Assembly: GCA_937996675.1 (NCBI GenBank)
Contig: CALKUN010000120.1
Coordinates: 1-9,001, forward strand
Length of the DNA: 9,001 nt
Reading direction: 5' to 3'
Origin: an uncultured Candidatus Saccharibacteria bacterium
Lineage (GTDB): Bacteria; Patescibacteriota; Saccharimonadia; CAILAD01; GCA-016700035
Position numbers and translations under genes: made by a program. Positions 1-6,413 of the stretch are shown one piece after another (the stretch's first letter is position 1; each line of letters begins with the position of its first letter). Under the pieces are notes generated by a model. The model was not told where the DNA came from. It saw only the letters and a program-made list of their open reading frames with translations, and did not search any database.

Positions 1-379
1 GACCAACCAGCTGAAGAATCTTTGGCACCGCTCGTTTGATCTCTGAAGTGCGTACTCCACTCGCCTCCAGTGCAAAAGCTACATTCTCGTACACGGTGAG
101 ACTCGGAAGCAATTTGAAGTCTTGGAAGACAATCCCAATGCGGCGACGTAGGTGCGGAATGTTTGCCTTGTCGATCGTGTCGTAATCAATCGATCCGACA
201 ATAATCTTGCCCGAGGTTGGTACTTCTTCCTTGATAAGTAAGCGGATGAGTGTGGACTTACCGGCACCAGATGAGCCGACCACAGTCACAAATTCTTTTG
301 GCTGTATATGTAAACTCACGCCGCTCAAGGCGACGGTTTTGTTCGGATACATAACAGAAACACGATCTAATAAAATCAC
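1..379 (-). CDS. ftsE: Cell-division ABC transporter ATPase FtsE (5' part only)
   Basis: The first 126 codons of FtsE are present; the rest lies beyond the left edge (the family is about 220-230 residues). FtsE is the cytoplasmic ATPase that pairs with membrane protein FtsX to control peptidoglycan hydrolases at the division septum. Visible motifs are the Walker A loop GSSGAGKST (residues 35-43), the Q-loop Gln86, and the segment FQDFKLLPSLTVYENVAF (85-102), which is characteristic of FtsE rather than other ABC ATPases. The signature, Walker B and H-loop are off the window. I chose the GTG at 379-377 because it gives the normal N-terminus (ILLDRVSVMYPNKTVAL) and lies 6 nt after a good -10 box; the next candidate, Met10, would cut into the first strand. 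ftsX would be expected next, outside the window. Confidence 0.93.
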   Translation of the reverse strand, partial: MILLDRVSVMYPNKTVALSGVSLHIQPKEFVTVVGSSGAGKSTLIRLLIKEEVPTSGKIIVGSIDYDTIDKANIPHLRRRIGIVFQDFKLLPSLTVYENVAFALEASGVRTSEIKRAVPKILQLVG

Positions 380-385
380 GTTAGT

Positions 386-394
386 ATTGTATCA
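386..394 (-). promoter_or_regulatory. Extended -10 promoter of ftsE, predicted leaderless
   Basis: On the minus strand TGATACAAT combines an extended -10 TG with TACAAT (386-391). Only 6 nt (ACTAAC) separate the hexamer from the GTG start, so transcription should begin at or next to the start codon. No convincing -35 is seen and there is no room for a Shine-Dalgarno sequence. Confidence 0.6.
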
Positions 395-428
395 GACTGA
401 GACTGATCACGCCTGTGGTTATGCTTCC

Positions 429-470
429 AAAAAAGTACCCATCCGATCGATATGTCATCAATCGGATGGG
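429..470 (-). terminator. Intrinsic terminator of the alpha/beta-hydrolase gene
   Basis: A perfect 10-bp stem (CCCATCCGAT at 438-447 with ATCGGATGGG at 461-470, 13-nt loop) starts 5 nt after the hydrolase stop codon. On the minus strand it is followed by TAC and then six T (429-434). It separates the hydrolase gene from the ftsE promoter. Confidence 0.85.
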
Positions 471-475
471 ATGAC

Positions 476-1204
476 CTAGGCCACGGGTTCGAGCGCAAGC
501 GCCTCCAGCCCATCAAGAGCAGTTGCGATGCAGTCATGCAGACACGCCAACCAGATCACGAAGACATGCTCGGATACACCATGCACCAGCTCAACTCCTG
601 CACTTCGGCGCTGGCCGATGCGCTTGAGGAACCAATGGAAGATCTCTGGCGCGACGAGCACATTGTTGGCGCCGCGAAGAGCCGGTGAAAACCATGGAAA
701 AACCAGCTGATCAAACAGCGTATAAAAGCTATAGATCAGGTCGGGTGGGAAAACATTGGCGGCCCGTAGCTCACGCAGTCGCTCCGAATGTGACGCCATA
801 GCCCGCACAGCCGGATGCTTGGGCAGCCACGGCGCCATGCGAGCCAGCTGCGTGCCATGATGCGGCGCCCCGAAGTTGAACACAGCCACCACCCGATCCG
901 GAAACCGATGTGCAAGCAAGATGGCATGCAGGCCACCCTGACTATGCCCGACCAAAATGAATCGAGAGTTGGGATGGGCCGCGAAGATCACCTCGGCCAG
1001 CTCGTCGTTGGCTTCGTCCAGATCCCCAAGCCCGAGGCGCGGGATGCAAACCACATCGGTCAGATACCCGCGAACTCCGAGAAAGAACTTCACAAGTGGT
1101 TGATACAAGGAGCGTCCGAGACTCGGTACAAGCGTACCGGTCAGAATCACCACTCGCACATCAGTCAGCGGTTGGATTGGATGAATGGCACGTACCTTTG
1201 ACAT
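476..1204 (-). CDS. Alpha/beta-hydrolase, lipase/esterase-like
   Basis: A 242-residue protein of the alpha/beta-hydrolase fold. The nucleophile elbow is GHSQGG with Ser88 as the likely catalytic serine, after a hydrophobic strand (RFILV). The segment NFGAPHHGTQLA (110-121) resembles the post-elbow region of triacylglycerol lipases and PGAP1-like esterases. Asp165 (FDQLVFP) and His213 (SEHVF) are spaced to complete the triad, but these two assignments are inferred. There is no signal peptide, so the enzyme is probably cytoplasmic; the substrate cannot be read from the sequence. It is a single-gene unit: murA diverges upstream and a strong terminator follows. A run of eight G lies just before the ATG within the ribosome-binding region. 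Confident on fold, unsure of substrate. Confidence 0.85.
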   Translation of the reverse strand: MSKVRAIHPIQPLTDVRVVILTGTLVPSLGRSLYQPLVKFFLGVRGYLTDVVCIPRLGLGDLDEANDELAEVIFAAHPNSRFILVGHSQGGLHAILLAHRFPDRVVAVFNFGAPHHGTQLARMAPWLPKHPAVRAMASHSERLRELRAANVFPPDLIYSFYTLFDQLVFPWFSPALRGANNVLVAPEIFHWFLKRIGQRRSAGVELVHGVSEHVFVIWLACLHDCIATALDGLEALALEPVA

Positions 1205-1206
1205 GA

Positions 1207-1214
1207 CCCCCCCC
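1207..1214 (-). repeat. G8 homopolymer at the hydrolase ribosome-binding site
   Basis: The minus strand reads CTGAA, eight G, TC, ATG. AAGG plus the G run is the only purine-rich sequence available as a Shine-Dalgarno site, so tract length would set its spacing from the start codon. Confidence 0.6.
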
Positions 1215-1338
1215 TTCAGAGAGTAGTGCCGGTGAATAAGAACTTTCGTTTTTGGTTTTGTTTGGAAGTACCAATTGGAATCACTTTAATAATACTCCCC
1301 TTGTCAAACCGCTTGAGCTGAGGGATTGCGAAGTGCGT

Positions 1339-1344
1339 TATAAT
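1339..1344 (+). promoter_or_regulatory. -10 box of murA, predicted leaderless
   Basis: A perfect TATAAT is followed by exactly 6 nt (TGGCTC) and then the murA ATG, so the mRNA should start at or next to the start codon. The best -35-like hexamer, TTGAGC (1313-1318), is 20 nt away, which is too far for a standard spacer. There is no Shine-Dalgarno sequence. Confidence 0.65.
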
Positions 1345-1350
1345 TGGCTC

Positions 1351-2604
1351 ATGTCAAAAATGACCATCACGGGACCGACATCACTCAAGGGTGAATGGCA
1401 GACTGCCGGAGCCAAAAACTCAGTCCTGCCACTGCTTGCGGCCACACTGCTGTGCGACGGTCCCGTGGAGCTCACCAATGTTCCCGAGCTCAGCGATGTC
1501 GAAGTCATGTGTCAGATCCTCGAAGAGCTAGGAGTAGTGATCGAACGGCACGATCATCGGCTGGTTGTTAATGCGGCTCAGGCGCGTCCCGGCCACATCC
1601 CCCATCACCTCACCGCAAAAATGCGCGCCTCCGTCTTGGTGCTCGGGCCAGCCGTCGGTCGGCTCGGTGAAATATCTATTGCGCAGCCTGGTGGAGATAT
1701 CATTGGCGCACGGCCAATCGCCTCACATCTCACTGCCTTTGAGCGGCTCGGTCTCACCGTTGAGCATGCAGTTGGGGTCACCAAAGTCTCTGGCCGCCCA
1801 GTCGGGACTCGTGTAGTGCTCGGAGAGCTCACTGTCACAGGCGCCGAAAATGCCATCATGGCTGCCTGCCTCGCACAAGGCACAACCGAGCTCCGCATGG
1901 TGGCGCTCGAGCCACACGTCGTCGACCTCTGTGAGATGCTCGTCGCATTTGGTGCGAAGATAGAGGGCATCGGCAAAAACGTACTGCAGATCACTGGCGT
2001 CGAGAGTCTCCACGGCGGCACGTGGCGCGTGATCCCCGACCACCTCGAAAGCGGCACTATCGCCATTGCAGCGGCGGCTACTCACGGCGATGTCGTCATC
2101 CACGACTTCCTTATTGAGGAGCACGATGCATTTCTCACAATCTTTGATGATATCGGTGTCCAGTATGAGATTCTCAGCCCGACGAGTGTGCATATTCGGC
2201 CTGGCGGAACATACAATGCCGTGCATATTCGAACACAGCCGTATCCAAACTTTCCCTCCGACCTCCAGGCACCAATGGCCGTATTGCTCTCACAAGCTAA
2301 CGGCACTTCGGAGATCTTTGAGACGATGTACGAGGGCCGCCTACACTACCTTTTTGAGCTCCAACGTATGGGCGCTACCGTCGCCACCCGCGATGCTCAT
2401 ACCGGTATGATTACTGGGCCAACTCCACTCTTTGGTACCGACCTAGTCAGCTTTGACATCCGAGCCGGAGCGACGATCCTCTTAGCTGGAATGGTAGCCG
2501 AAGGCCAAACGGTCATAGACCGCATTGAGCATATCGATCGTGGTTATGAGCGTATTGATGAGCGCCTCAGGGCGATTGGTGCGGACATCATCCGTCACGA
2601 CTAA
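1351..2604 (+). CDS. murA: UDP-N-acetylglucosamine 1-carboxyvinyltransferase MurA
   Basis: MurA catalyses the first committed step of peptidoglycan synthesis, moving enolpyruvate from phosphoenolpyruvate to UDP-GlcNAc in the cytoplasm. The 417-residue length matches the family. Lys22-Asn23 (AGAKNSVLP), Asp304 (YPNFPSDLQ, the general base, Asp305 in E. coli) and Arg397 (HIDRGYERI) are conserved. The active-site loop reads PGGDIIGARP, so residue 116, the equivalent of E. coli Cys115, is Asp (codon 1696-1698). Enzymes with Asp here are active but not alkylated by fosfomycin. I chose the ATG at 1351, not the in-frame upstream ATG at 1252, because the N-terminus then aligns with MurA and the -10 box lies 6 nt before it. 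The gene stands alone on the plus strand and its TAA overlaps the prfB stop. Confidence 0.97.
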   Translation: MSKMTITGPTSLKGEWQTAGAKNSVLPLLAATLLCDGPVELTNVPELSDVEVMCQILEELGVVIERHDHRLVVNAAQARPGHIPHHLTAKMRASVLVLGPAVGRLGEISIAQPGGDIIGARPIASHLTAFERLGLTVEHAVGVTKVSGRPVGTRVVLGELTVTGAENAIMAACLAQGTTELRMVALEPHVVDLCEMLVAFGAKIEGIGKNVLQITGVESLHGGTWRVIPDHLESGTIAIAAAATHGDVVIHDFLIEEHDAFLTIFDDIGVQYEILSPTSVHIRPGGTYNAVHIRTQPYPNFPSDLQAPMAVLLSQANGTSEIFETMYEGRLHYLFELQRMGATVATRDAHTGMITGPTPLFGTDLVSFDIRAGATILLAGMVAEGQTVIDRIEHIDRGYERIDERLRAIGADIIRHD

Positions 2605-3689
2605 CCGTCTTTCGCGAGATTTTTAGTAAGATAAGCTTCGATGAATGGCTCTAGTTCACCGCCGAGCACACCATCCGTATCGCTGGTCTCATAATCAGTA
2701 CGATGGTCCTTCACTTTCTTGTACGGATGCAGGACATACGATCGAATCTGCTGTCCCCAATCAGCTGACTTCATCATGCCTCGCAGCTCCGCTACAGAGT
2801 CAAGATGCTGTTCCTGAGCTAGTACAGCCAACTTCGCCGCCATGATACTCATCGCCTTCTGGCGATTCTTGAGTTGAGACCGCTCATTCTGAATACTGAC
2901 CACAATGCCGGTCGGCAGGTGCGTCAGCCGCACGGCCGAGTCGGTCGTATTTACACTCTGTCCACCATTCCCACCACTGCGGAAGACATCTACTCGCAGG
3001 TCCTTTTCATCCAGCTCTATGTCTTCCATTGGGATTTCCGGCACGATATCAACGAGCGCGAAACTCGTCTGGCGTAGACTATCACTGTTAAACGGACTGA
3101 GCCGCACGAGCCGATGCACACCCTTCTCGCTCTTGAGCTTGCCAAATGCAAACGGCCCATTGACCTCCAGTGTGGCTGACTTGATACCGGCCTCTTCGCC
3201 GCGCGAGATATCAACCAGCTCAGCGCTCAGGCCAGCGTGTTCACAGTAACGCGAATACATCGTGAGTAGCATCTCAGCCCAATCTTGGGCATCAGTACCA
3301 CCTACTCCTGCTGATATCTGGATGATAGCCGGTAGTTTGTCGTGTTCGCCGGACAGCTTCACTGCGATCAAAGCTGCTTCGGTACGTTTCGTGAGATCCT
3401 TTATCTGCCCCTCAAACTCACTCAATTGCGCCTCATCAGACATCTGTGCCAGCTCCAATGTAGTCTTCAGGTCTTCCTCGAGCTTCTGCCACCCATCAAT
3501 ATAATCTCGTAGCTGCGCGGCCTCACGACTCACTCGCTGGGCCTCATCGCTATCGCTCCAGAAGTCCGGCGCTGCTGCCCGCTCGTCCAAGACAGCCAAA
3601 GCCGCCCGCTCTTCATCCAACGCAAGCTGTTTGAGGGCAGACTGTACCTGACTCAAGAGAGTCGATAACTTATCAGTAATTGGTTTCAT
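2601..3689 (-). CDS. prfB: Peptide chain release factor 2
   Basis: RF2 recognises UAA and UGA and releases the finished peptide at the ribosome. The 362-residue protein has the helical N-terminal domain (about 1-110), the codon-recognition tripeptide Ser198-Pro199-Phe200 that marks RF2 rather than RF1, and the catalytic Gly242-Gly243-Gln244 (SGGNGGQSVN). The frame is continuous from ATG to TAG: the in-frame UGA and +1 frameshift found near codon 26 of many prfB genes is absent, so RF2 autoregulation is not expected. The gene's own stop is TAG, an RF1 codon. RF2 plus TGA stops elsewhere in the window mean that UGA is a stop here. murA converges on it with overlapping stop codons. ftsE lies further downstream on the same strand. 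Confidence 0.97.
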   Translation of the reverse strand: MKPITDKLSTLLSQVQSALKQLALDEERAALAVLDERAAAPDFWSDSDEAQRVSREAAQLRDYIDGWQKLEEDLKTTLELAQMSDEAQLSEFEGQIKDLTKRTEAALIAVKLSGEHDKLPAIIQISAGVGGTDAQDWAEMLLTMYSRYCEHAGLSAELVDISRGEEAGIKSATLEVNGPFAFGKLKSEKGVHRLVRLSPFNSDSLRQTSFALVDIVPEIPMEDIELDEKDLRVDVFRSGGNGGQSVNTTDSAVRLTHLPTGIVVSIQNERSQLKNRQKAMSIMAAKLAVLAQEQHLDSVAELRGMMKSADWGQQIRSYVLHPYKKVKDHRTDYETSDTDGVLGGELEPFIEAYLTKNLAKDG

Positions 3690-3698
3690 ATCAACTAT

Positions 3699-3704
3699 AT
3701 TATA
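3699..3704 (-). promoter_or_regulatory. -10 box of prfB, near-leaderless
   Basis: A perfect TATAAT on the minus strand ends 9 nt before the prfB ATG, so the 5' leader should be only about 2-3 nt. No good -35 is visible at 16-18 nt and there is no Shine-Dalgarno sequence. Confidence 0.6.
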
Positions 3705-3754
3705 CCTGATAGCTCATGAGAGTCGCAGCTTTGTAACAGAACGGACACGAATAC

Positions 3755-3792
3755 AAAACGACCCTTTGGGTTTTATCCCATTGGGTCGTTTT
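3755..3792 (-). terminator. Intrinsic terminator after the LPQTG surface-protein gene
   Basis: AAAACGACCC (3755-3764) pairs with GGGTCGTTTT (3783-3792), with an inner TGGG/CCCA stem in the loop. A-rich and T-rich stem ends make it work in either direction. It lies 25 nt after the surface-protein stop codon and upstream of the prfB promoter. Confidence 0.85.
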
Positions 3793-3817
3793 GCGTACTT
3801 TTGACGTAGGGTCGTAT

Positions 3818-4978
3818 TTACTTGATAACGTTCTTAAGAGCGTTTACAAGGTTCTTACGGCTCTTTCGATAGAAGTAACCAGCGTATGTAAGTCCGCCTG
3901 TTCCGACGATACCAGCTGCCGCACCCTCAACACCAGTCTGTGGAAGAGCTGGAGTTACAGGAGTAGTCGGAGTGACTGGGGTTGTAGGAGTAGGGGTTGG
4001 TGTAGTTTTACCAGCTACAGTTACTTTCGTAATTGCAGTGTTAAAGTACTCGCCCATACCTTGTGGCTTTACAACACCGACGTTCTTGAAGGTATAGTCT
4101 CCGGCCTTAAGATCGCTAGCGATCTTAACCTTGAACCATACGTATCCATTTGAACCTGGTGTGTAGTTACCGACAATGATTCCGCCGTTTGTGACGTTAT
4201 CAGAATCTACTTTTACGCCATTTGGGTTTGCTGCGTTCTTGAGCATGGTAGTACCAGGAACAAGAGTGGTGTAAGCAGGAAGGTTATCACCGATAACAAC
4301 TTGCTTCAGCTCAGTGTTACCTTCGTTTTTGAAGGTAATGAGATACTCGAGAGTATCGCCAGCTTTGGCAGTGTTTTCAGTTTTCCAGCCTGTTTCACCA
4401 GCAATACGAACTTGCTTGGTGATAGAGACAGCGTCGGTCTTCACTCGTGCGAGGATCGTAACGTTTGCTTCAAAGTTAAAGCAAGGCTTTCCGTTTTCGA
4501 GGACAACACCCGTACCAACAACAGAGTCATTGATGTTCTGGGTTACCCAGTTTGGAGCTTCGTTGGTACCACTATTGTGGCGCCACTGAGCTGAACCAGG
4601 AATGTATTCGAGTCGGCTTTGATCAAGCGCGAGGTTGACGTTTGCAGTGTCGACAACAGTATTACTGTTGTCTGAGCTGATAGTACCCTTGATTGCTTGG
4701 GCCTTACCAGCTGCGGTAGGAAGATCGATCTTAACTTTGAGGTTATTTGCGACCTTACCTGAGGTTGCTTCTTCTTTGTTGTGGTACCAGATTTGCACCT
4801 TGACCACTTCATCGGTTTTAGCGTTTACGGCCTTGTTGTAGACAGTATCACCAGCGGTGACGTTAGCTACAGCAGTACGACCTTCGATCGTAACACTTGA
4901 GGCTGCTTGAGCTGCGACTGGCATAAATACCATGACAGCAACAAGAAGCGAGTTACGGAGTTTTGCGGCAAATTTCAT
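3818..4978 (-). CDS. Exported DUF11-like surface protein with LPQTG sortase signal
   Basis: A 386-residue wall-anchored protein. Residues 1-26 form a signal peptide (basic start, hydrophobic core, AQA-A cleavage region near residue 25). Two immunoglobulin-like domains follow: about 45-182, ending in the PCFNFEANVTILARV strand, and about 185-321, a typical DUF11-type domain (AGDTLEYLITFKNEGNTEL). A Thr/Pro linker (325-343) precedes the sorting signal: Leu345-Pro-Gln-Thr-Gly349, a hydrophobic stretch (about 351-370) and a basic tail starting RKSRK. Sortase would cut between Thr348 and Gly349; no sortase gene is in the window. The 16-residue tail after the hydrophobic stretch is long for the class. 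A strong promoter, Shine-Dalgarno site, terminator and frequent AAC for Asn suggest high expression. The role (adhesion or surface coat) is inferred. Confidence 0.92.
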   Translation of the reverse strand: MKFAAKLRNSLLVAVMVFMPVAAQAASSVTIEGRTAVANVTAGDTVYNKAVNAKTDEVVKVQIWYHNKEEATSGKVANNLKVKIDLPTAAGKAQAIKGTISSDNSNTVVDTANVNLALDQSRLEYIPGSAQWRHNSGTNEAPNWVTQNINDSVVGTGVVLENGKPCFNFEANVTILARVKTDAVSITKQVRIAGETGWKTENTAKAGDTLEYLITFKNEGNTELKQVVIGDNLPAYTTLVPGTTMLKNAANPNGVKVDSDNVTNGGIIVGNYTPGSNGYVWFKVKIASDLKAGDYTFKNVGVVKPQGMGEYFNTAITKVTVAGKTTPTPTPTTPVTPTTPVTPALPQTGVEGAAAGIVGTGGLTYAGYFYRKSRKNLVNALKNVIK

Positions 4979-4984
4979 AAATTG

Positions 4985-4992
4985 CTCTCCTT
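4985..4992 (-). promoter_or_regulatory. Shine-Dalgarno site of the LPQTG surface-protein gene
   Basis: AAGGAGAG ends 6 nt (CAATTT) before the ATG at 4978. The same octamer precedes the start chosen for the gene at 5261-6406. A 7-bp hairpin, TGTTTCA/TGAAACA (4995-5013, 5-nt loop), sits directly upstream. Confidence 0.85.
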
Positions 4993-5030
4993 ACTGTTTC
5001 AACGAATGAAACAATTAAACTACTTATGTT

Positions 5031-5058
5031 TATCTAAAATAATTCTGCGATACGTCAA
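5031..5058 (-). promoter_or_regulatory. Possible second, proximal promoter of the surface-protein gene
   Basis: TTGACG (5053-5058) is 16 nt from TAGATA (5031-5036) on the minus strand, which would give a leader of about 45 nt. The -10 match is poor. A further TTGACA (5091-5096) has no convincing -10. Confidence 0.3.
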
Positions 5059-5102
5059 ACCAACGTTTTGTCGGCTTTCCTATCAAATAATGTCAAGTAG
5101 TC

Positions 5103-5122
5103 ATCCCGCTTCATTGCGGAAT
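5103..5122 (-). promoter_or_regulatory. Stem-loop at the predicted 5' end of the surface-protein mRNA
   Basis: ATTCCGC (5122-5116) pairs with GCGGGAT (5109-5103) with one G-U pair and a 6-nt loop. Its first base lies 2-3 nt from the start site predicted by the upstream promoter, in the manner of a 5'-terminal stabilising hairpin. Confidence 0.4.
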
Positions 5123-5130
5123 ATGAAGAA

Positions 5131-5159
5131 AGTATAGCACTTTAGCTTATCTTTGTCAA
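5131..5159 (-). promoter_or_regulatory. Strong sigma70-type promoter of the LPQTG surface-protein gene
   Basis: A perfect -35 TTGACA (5154-5159), a 17-nt spacer and TATACT (5131-5136) lie on the minus strand. The predicted start near 5124 gives a leader of about 145 nt, which contains hairpins and ends in a good Shine-Dalgarno site. This is one of the two best complete promoters in the window. Confidence 0.8.
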
Positions 5160-5190
5160 TAGTTTTTACGAGTTCATCATTAAATGTAAG

Positions 5191-5220
5191 GGACCCCTCC
5201 TCCTTGCGGAAGAGGGGTCC
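5191..5220 (-). terminator. GC-rich hairpin after the Pro/Thr-rich protein gene
   Basis: GGACCCCTC (5191-5199) pairs with GAGGGGTCC (5212-5220); a mismatch and an inner TCC/GGA close a TTGC loop. It begins 40 nt after the stop codon at 5261 and 31 nt before the TTGACA of the next gene. The following minus-strand sequence (CTTACATTTAAT) has only a weak U tract. Confidence 0.6.
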
Positions 5221-5260
5221 AGGGCGTATCTGAACGTATCGAGTCTCTAGGAGGCTCGAA

Positions 5261-6406
5261 TCAGGGTGGCGGAGCCACTTCGCCGTTGCTCGTCTGGTTC
5301 GACGTGTTGTTCGTCGCTCCATTCGAAGCTCCGGCAGAGCCGCCATTCACCGGGCCCGAAGGCGTGTCGGTCTGTCCGACCGGTGTCTGGCCGCCGGCGC
5401 CGGTCCCCTGCGTACCCACCGGAGTGGGCTTGTAGGGGTCGGCACCCGGCTTGGGCGTCTGAGCCGGAATGACCGTCTCGGCACGACCCGGCGTGTAGCC
5501 GGGGGTAGGTGCCACGAGGGCCGGATCATTGGCCTGCGGCGGGATGAATTCCGGACCGGAGTCCGGAGTGCCACAGGTACCCGTGGTCTGACACTTCGGC
5601 GTCGAGGGCGGCGGCTGCGTTGTGGGCGGCTGCGTGCTCGGCGTCGACGGCGTCGTCGTCGGCGGCTGCCCCGGAGGGGGTGGCGTGGTCGACGGCGGCT
5701 GCGTTGCAGGCGGAGCAGTCCGGGGAGGTGCGGGCACCTTCGGGGGCTGCTGCTTGCTCGGCTTGCCGGGCTTGCCGGGGATGGTCGGCGGGAACGTCTG
5801 CTCGACGGGCTGGAAGCCACAGTCGAGCTTGAGGCTCTTCACTCCACAGGGAGTGTCGAACTCCAGCTCCTGCCAGTTCAGCCTGTCCGGCGAGGTGGCG
5901 AACACCTCGGGGATGAGCCGTCCCTCGGAGACCATGTACATGGTCTTGTAGCTGCCCGAACCGGGTGCGATGCGAGGATTGCCCGCATCGACGGCAGTCA
6001 GCACAGCATTGACATGCATGGCCCAAGCGCCGGGAACCTTGATGGCATCCACGGTCTTAGCCACACGCTCGTCTGGGGTGCTGAACTTGCACTGGACGTA
6101 CTCCGACAGGGCGACCACGAGGGCCGGGTCCTGACAGAGACGATTGCCGAGCTCGGCGCGAGCGCCGGCCAGGTCTTCGGGGGCTGCCGGACCGAACTTG
6201 TGCTTGGTGGTGTCGGTAGCGAAGAAGTGCACTTGTGAGCCGCATCCGTCGCCAGGCCCGGGGGCCTGGGTGGTCGGGGGCGGATCCGCTGCTGCGTCGG
6301 GCTTGAGGCCCGGCACGAGCAGGAGGAGGCCACCTCCGATGACGAGGAGGGCGGCGAGCAAGCCGTGCATGACGCGAGGCTTGATCTTCTTGCCATTGAT
6401 TTCCAT
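5261..6406 (-). CDS. Exported or membrane-anchored Pro/Thr-rich protein of unknown function
   Basis: I do not recognise this 381-residue protein. Residues 1-13 are basic, 14-33 are a hydrophobic segment (HGLLAALLVIGGGLLLLVPG), and an AAA-D site at 38-41 could be a signal-peptidase site, so it is either secreted or anchored with its bulk outside. A globular domain (about 52-205) contains Cys55, 91, 106, 187 and 196 and the segment PCGVKSLKLDCGFQPVE. A Pro/Thr-rich region (206-270) follows, then Cys272 and Cys278 in a short loop, then a Gly/Thr/Asn/Pro-rich tail with no sorting signal. I chose the ATG at 6406 over an upstream ATG at 6448 because AAGGAGAG lies 7 nt before it. Codons are strongly GC-ending, unlike the genes at 1-5,000. 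The layout suggests a wall-spanning envelope protein (inferred). Confidence 0.75.
   Translation of the reverse strand: MEINGKKIKPRVMHGLLAALLVIGGGLLLLVPGLKPDAAADPPPTTQAPGPGDGCGSQVHFFATDTTKHKFGPAAPEDLAGARAELGNRLCQDPALVVALSEYVQCKFSTPDERVAKTVDAIKVPGAWAMHVNAVLTAVDAGNPRIAPGSGSYKTMYMVSEGRLIPEVFATSPDRLNWQELEFDTPCGVKSLKLDCGFQPVEQTFPPTIPGKPGKPSKQQPPKVPAPPRTAPPATQPPSTTPPPPGQPPTTTPSTPSTQPPTTQPPPSTPKCQTTGTCGTPDSGPEFIPPQANDPALVAPTPGYTPGRAETVIPAQTPKPGADPYKPTPVGTQGTGAGGQTPVGQTDTPSGPVNGGSAGASNGATNNTSNQTSNGEVAPPP
5600..5710 (-). repeat. Degenerate GC-rich repeats encoding the Pro/Thr linker
   Basis: GGCGGCTGCGT occurs at 5610-5620, 5625-5635 and 5694-5704 on the plus strand, with a related copy near 5661-5670. 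They encode the alternating Pro-Pro/Thr-Gln stretches of the linker, and copy number could change by slippage or recombination. Confidence 0.55.
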
Positions 6407-6413
6407 TGTGAGT

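Larger units (their letters stand above)
1205..1350. other. Divergent intergenic region between the hydrolase gene and murA
   Basis: These 146 bases contain the start signals of two divergent genes. Besides the G8 tract and the murA -10 box there is a palindrome CCAATTGG (1271-1278) and a weak additional plus-strand promoter candidate, TTGGAA (1262-1267) with 17 nt to TTTAAT (1285-1290). No convincing promoter for the hydrolase gene was found on the minus strand. Confidence 0.4.

Noticed and set aside
815..1201. 128-codon plus-strand open frame opposite the hydrolase gene
   Set aside because: The minus-strand frame encodes a clear alpha/beta-hydrolase; the plus-strand frame shows no family features.
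1252..1350. 33-codon N-terminal extension of murA from the ATG at 1252
   Set aside because: It would include the TATAAT box in the coding region, does not resemble MurA, and the shorter start gives the family length.
5101..5346. 81-codon minus-strand open frame crossing the hairpin and the surface-protein promoter
   Set aside because: It overlaps the 3' end of the Pro/Thr-rich gene, a hairpin and a strong promoter, has low-complexity Arg/Thr composition and no ribosome-binding site.
5600..5710. GC-rich repeats as a possible CRISPR array or recombination site
   Set aside because: The repeats are short, irregular and in frame with the Pro/Thr linker, so coding low complexity explains them.
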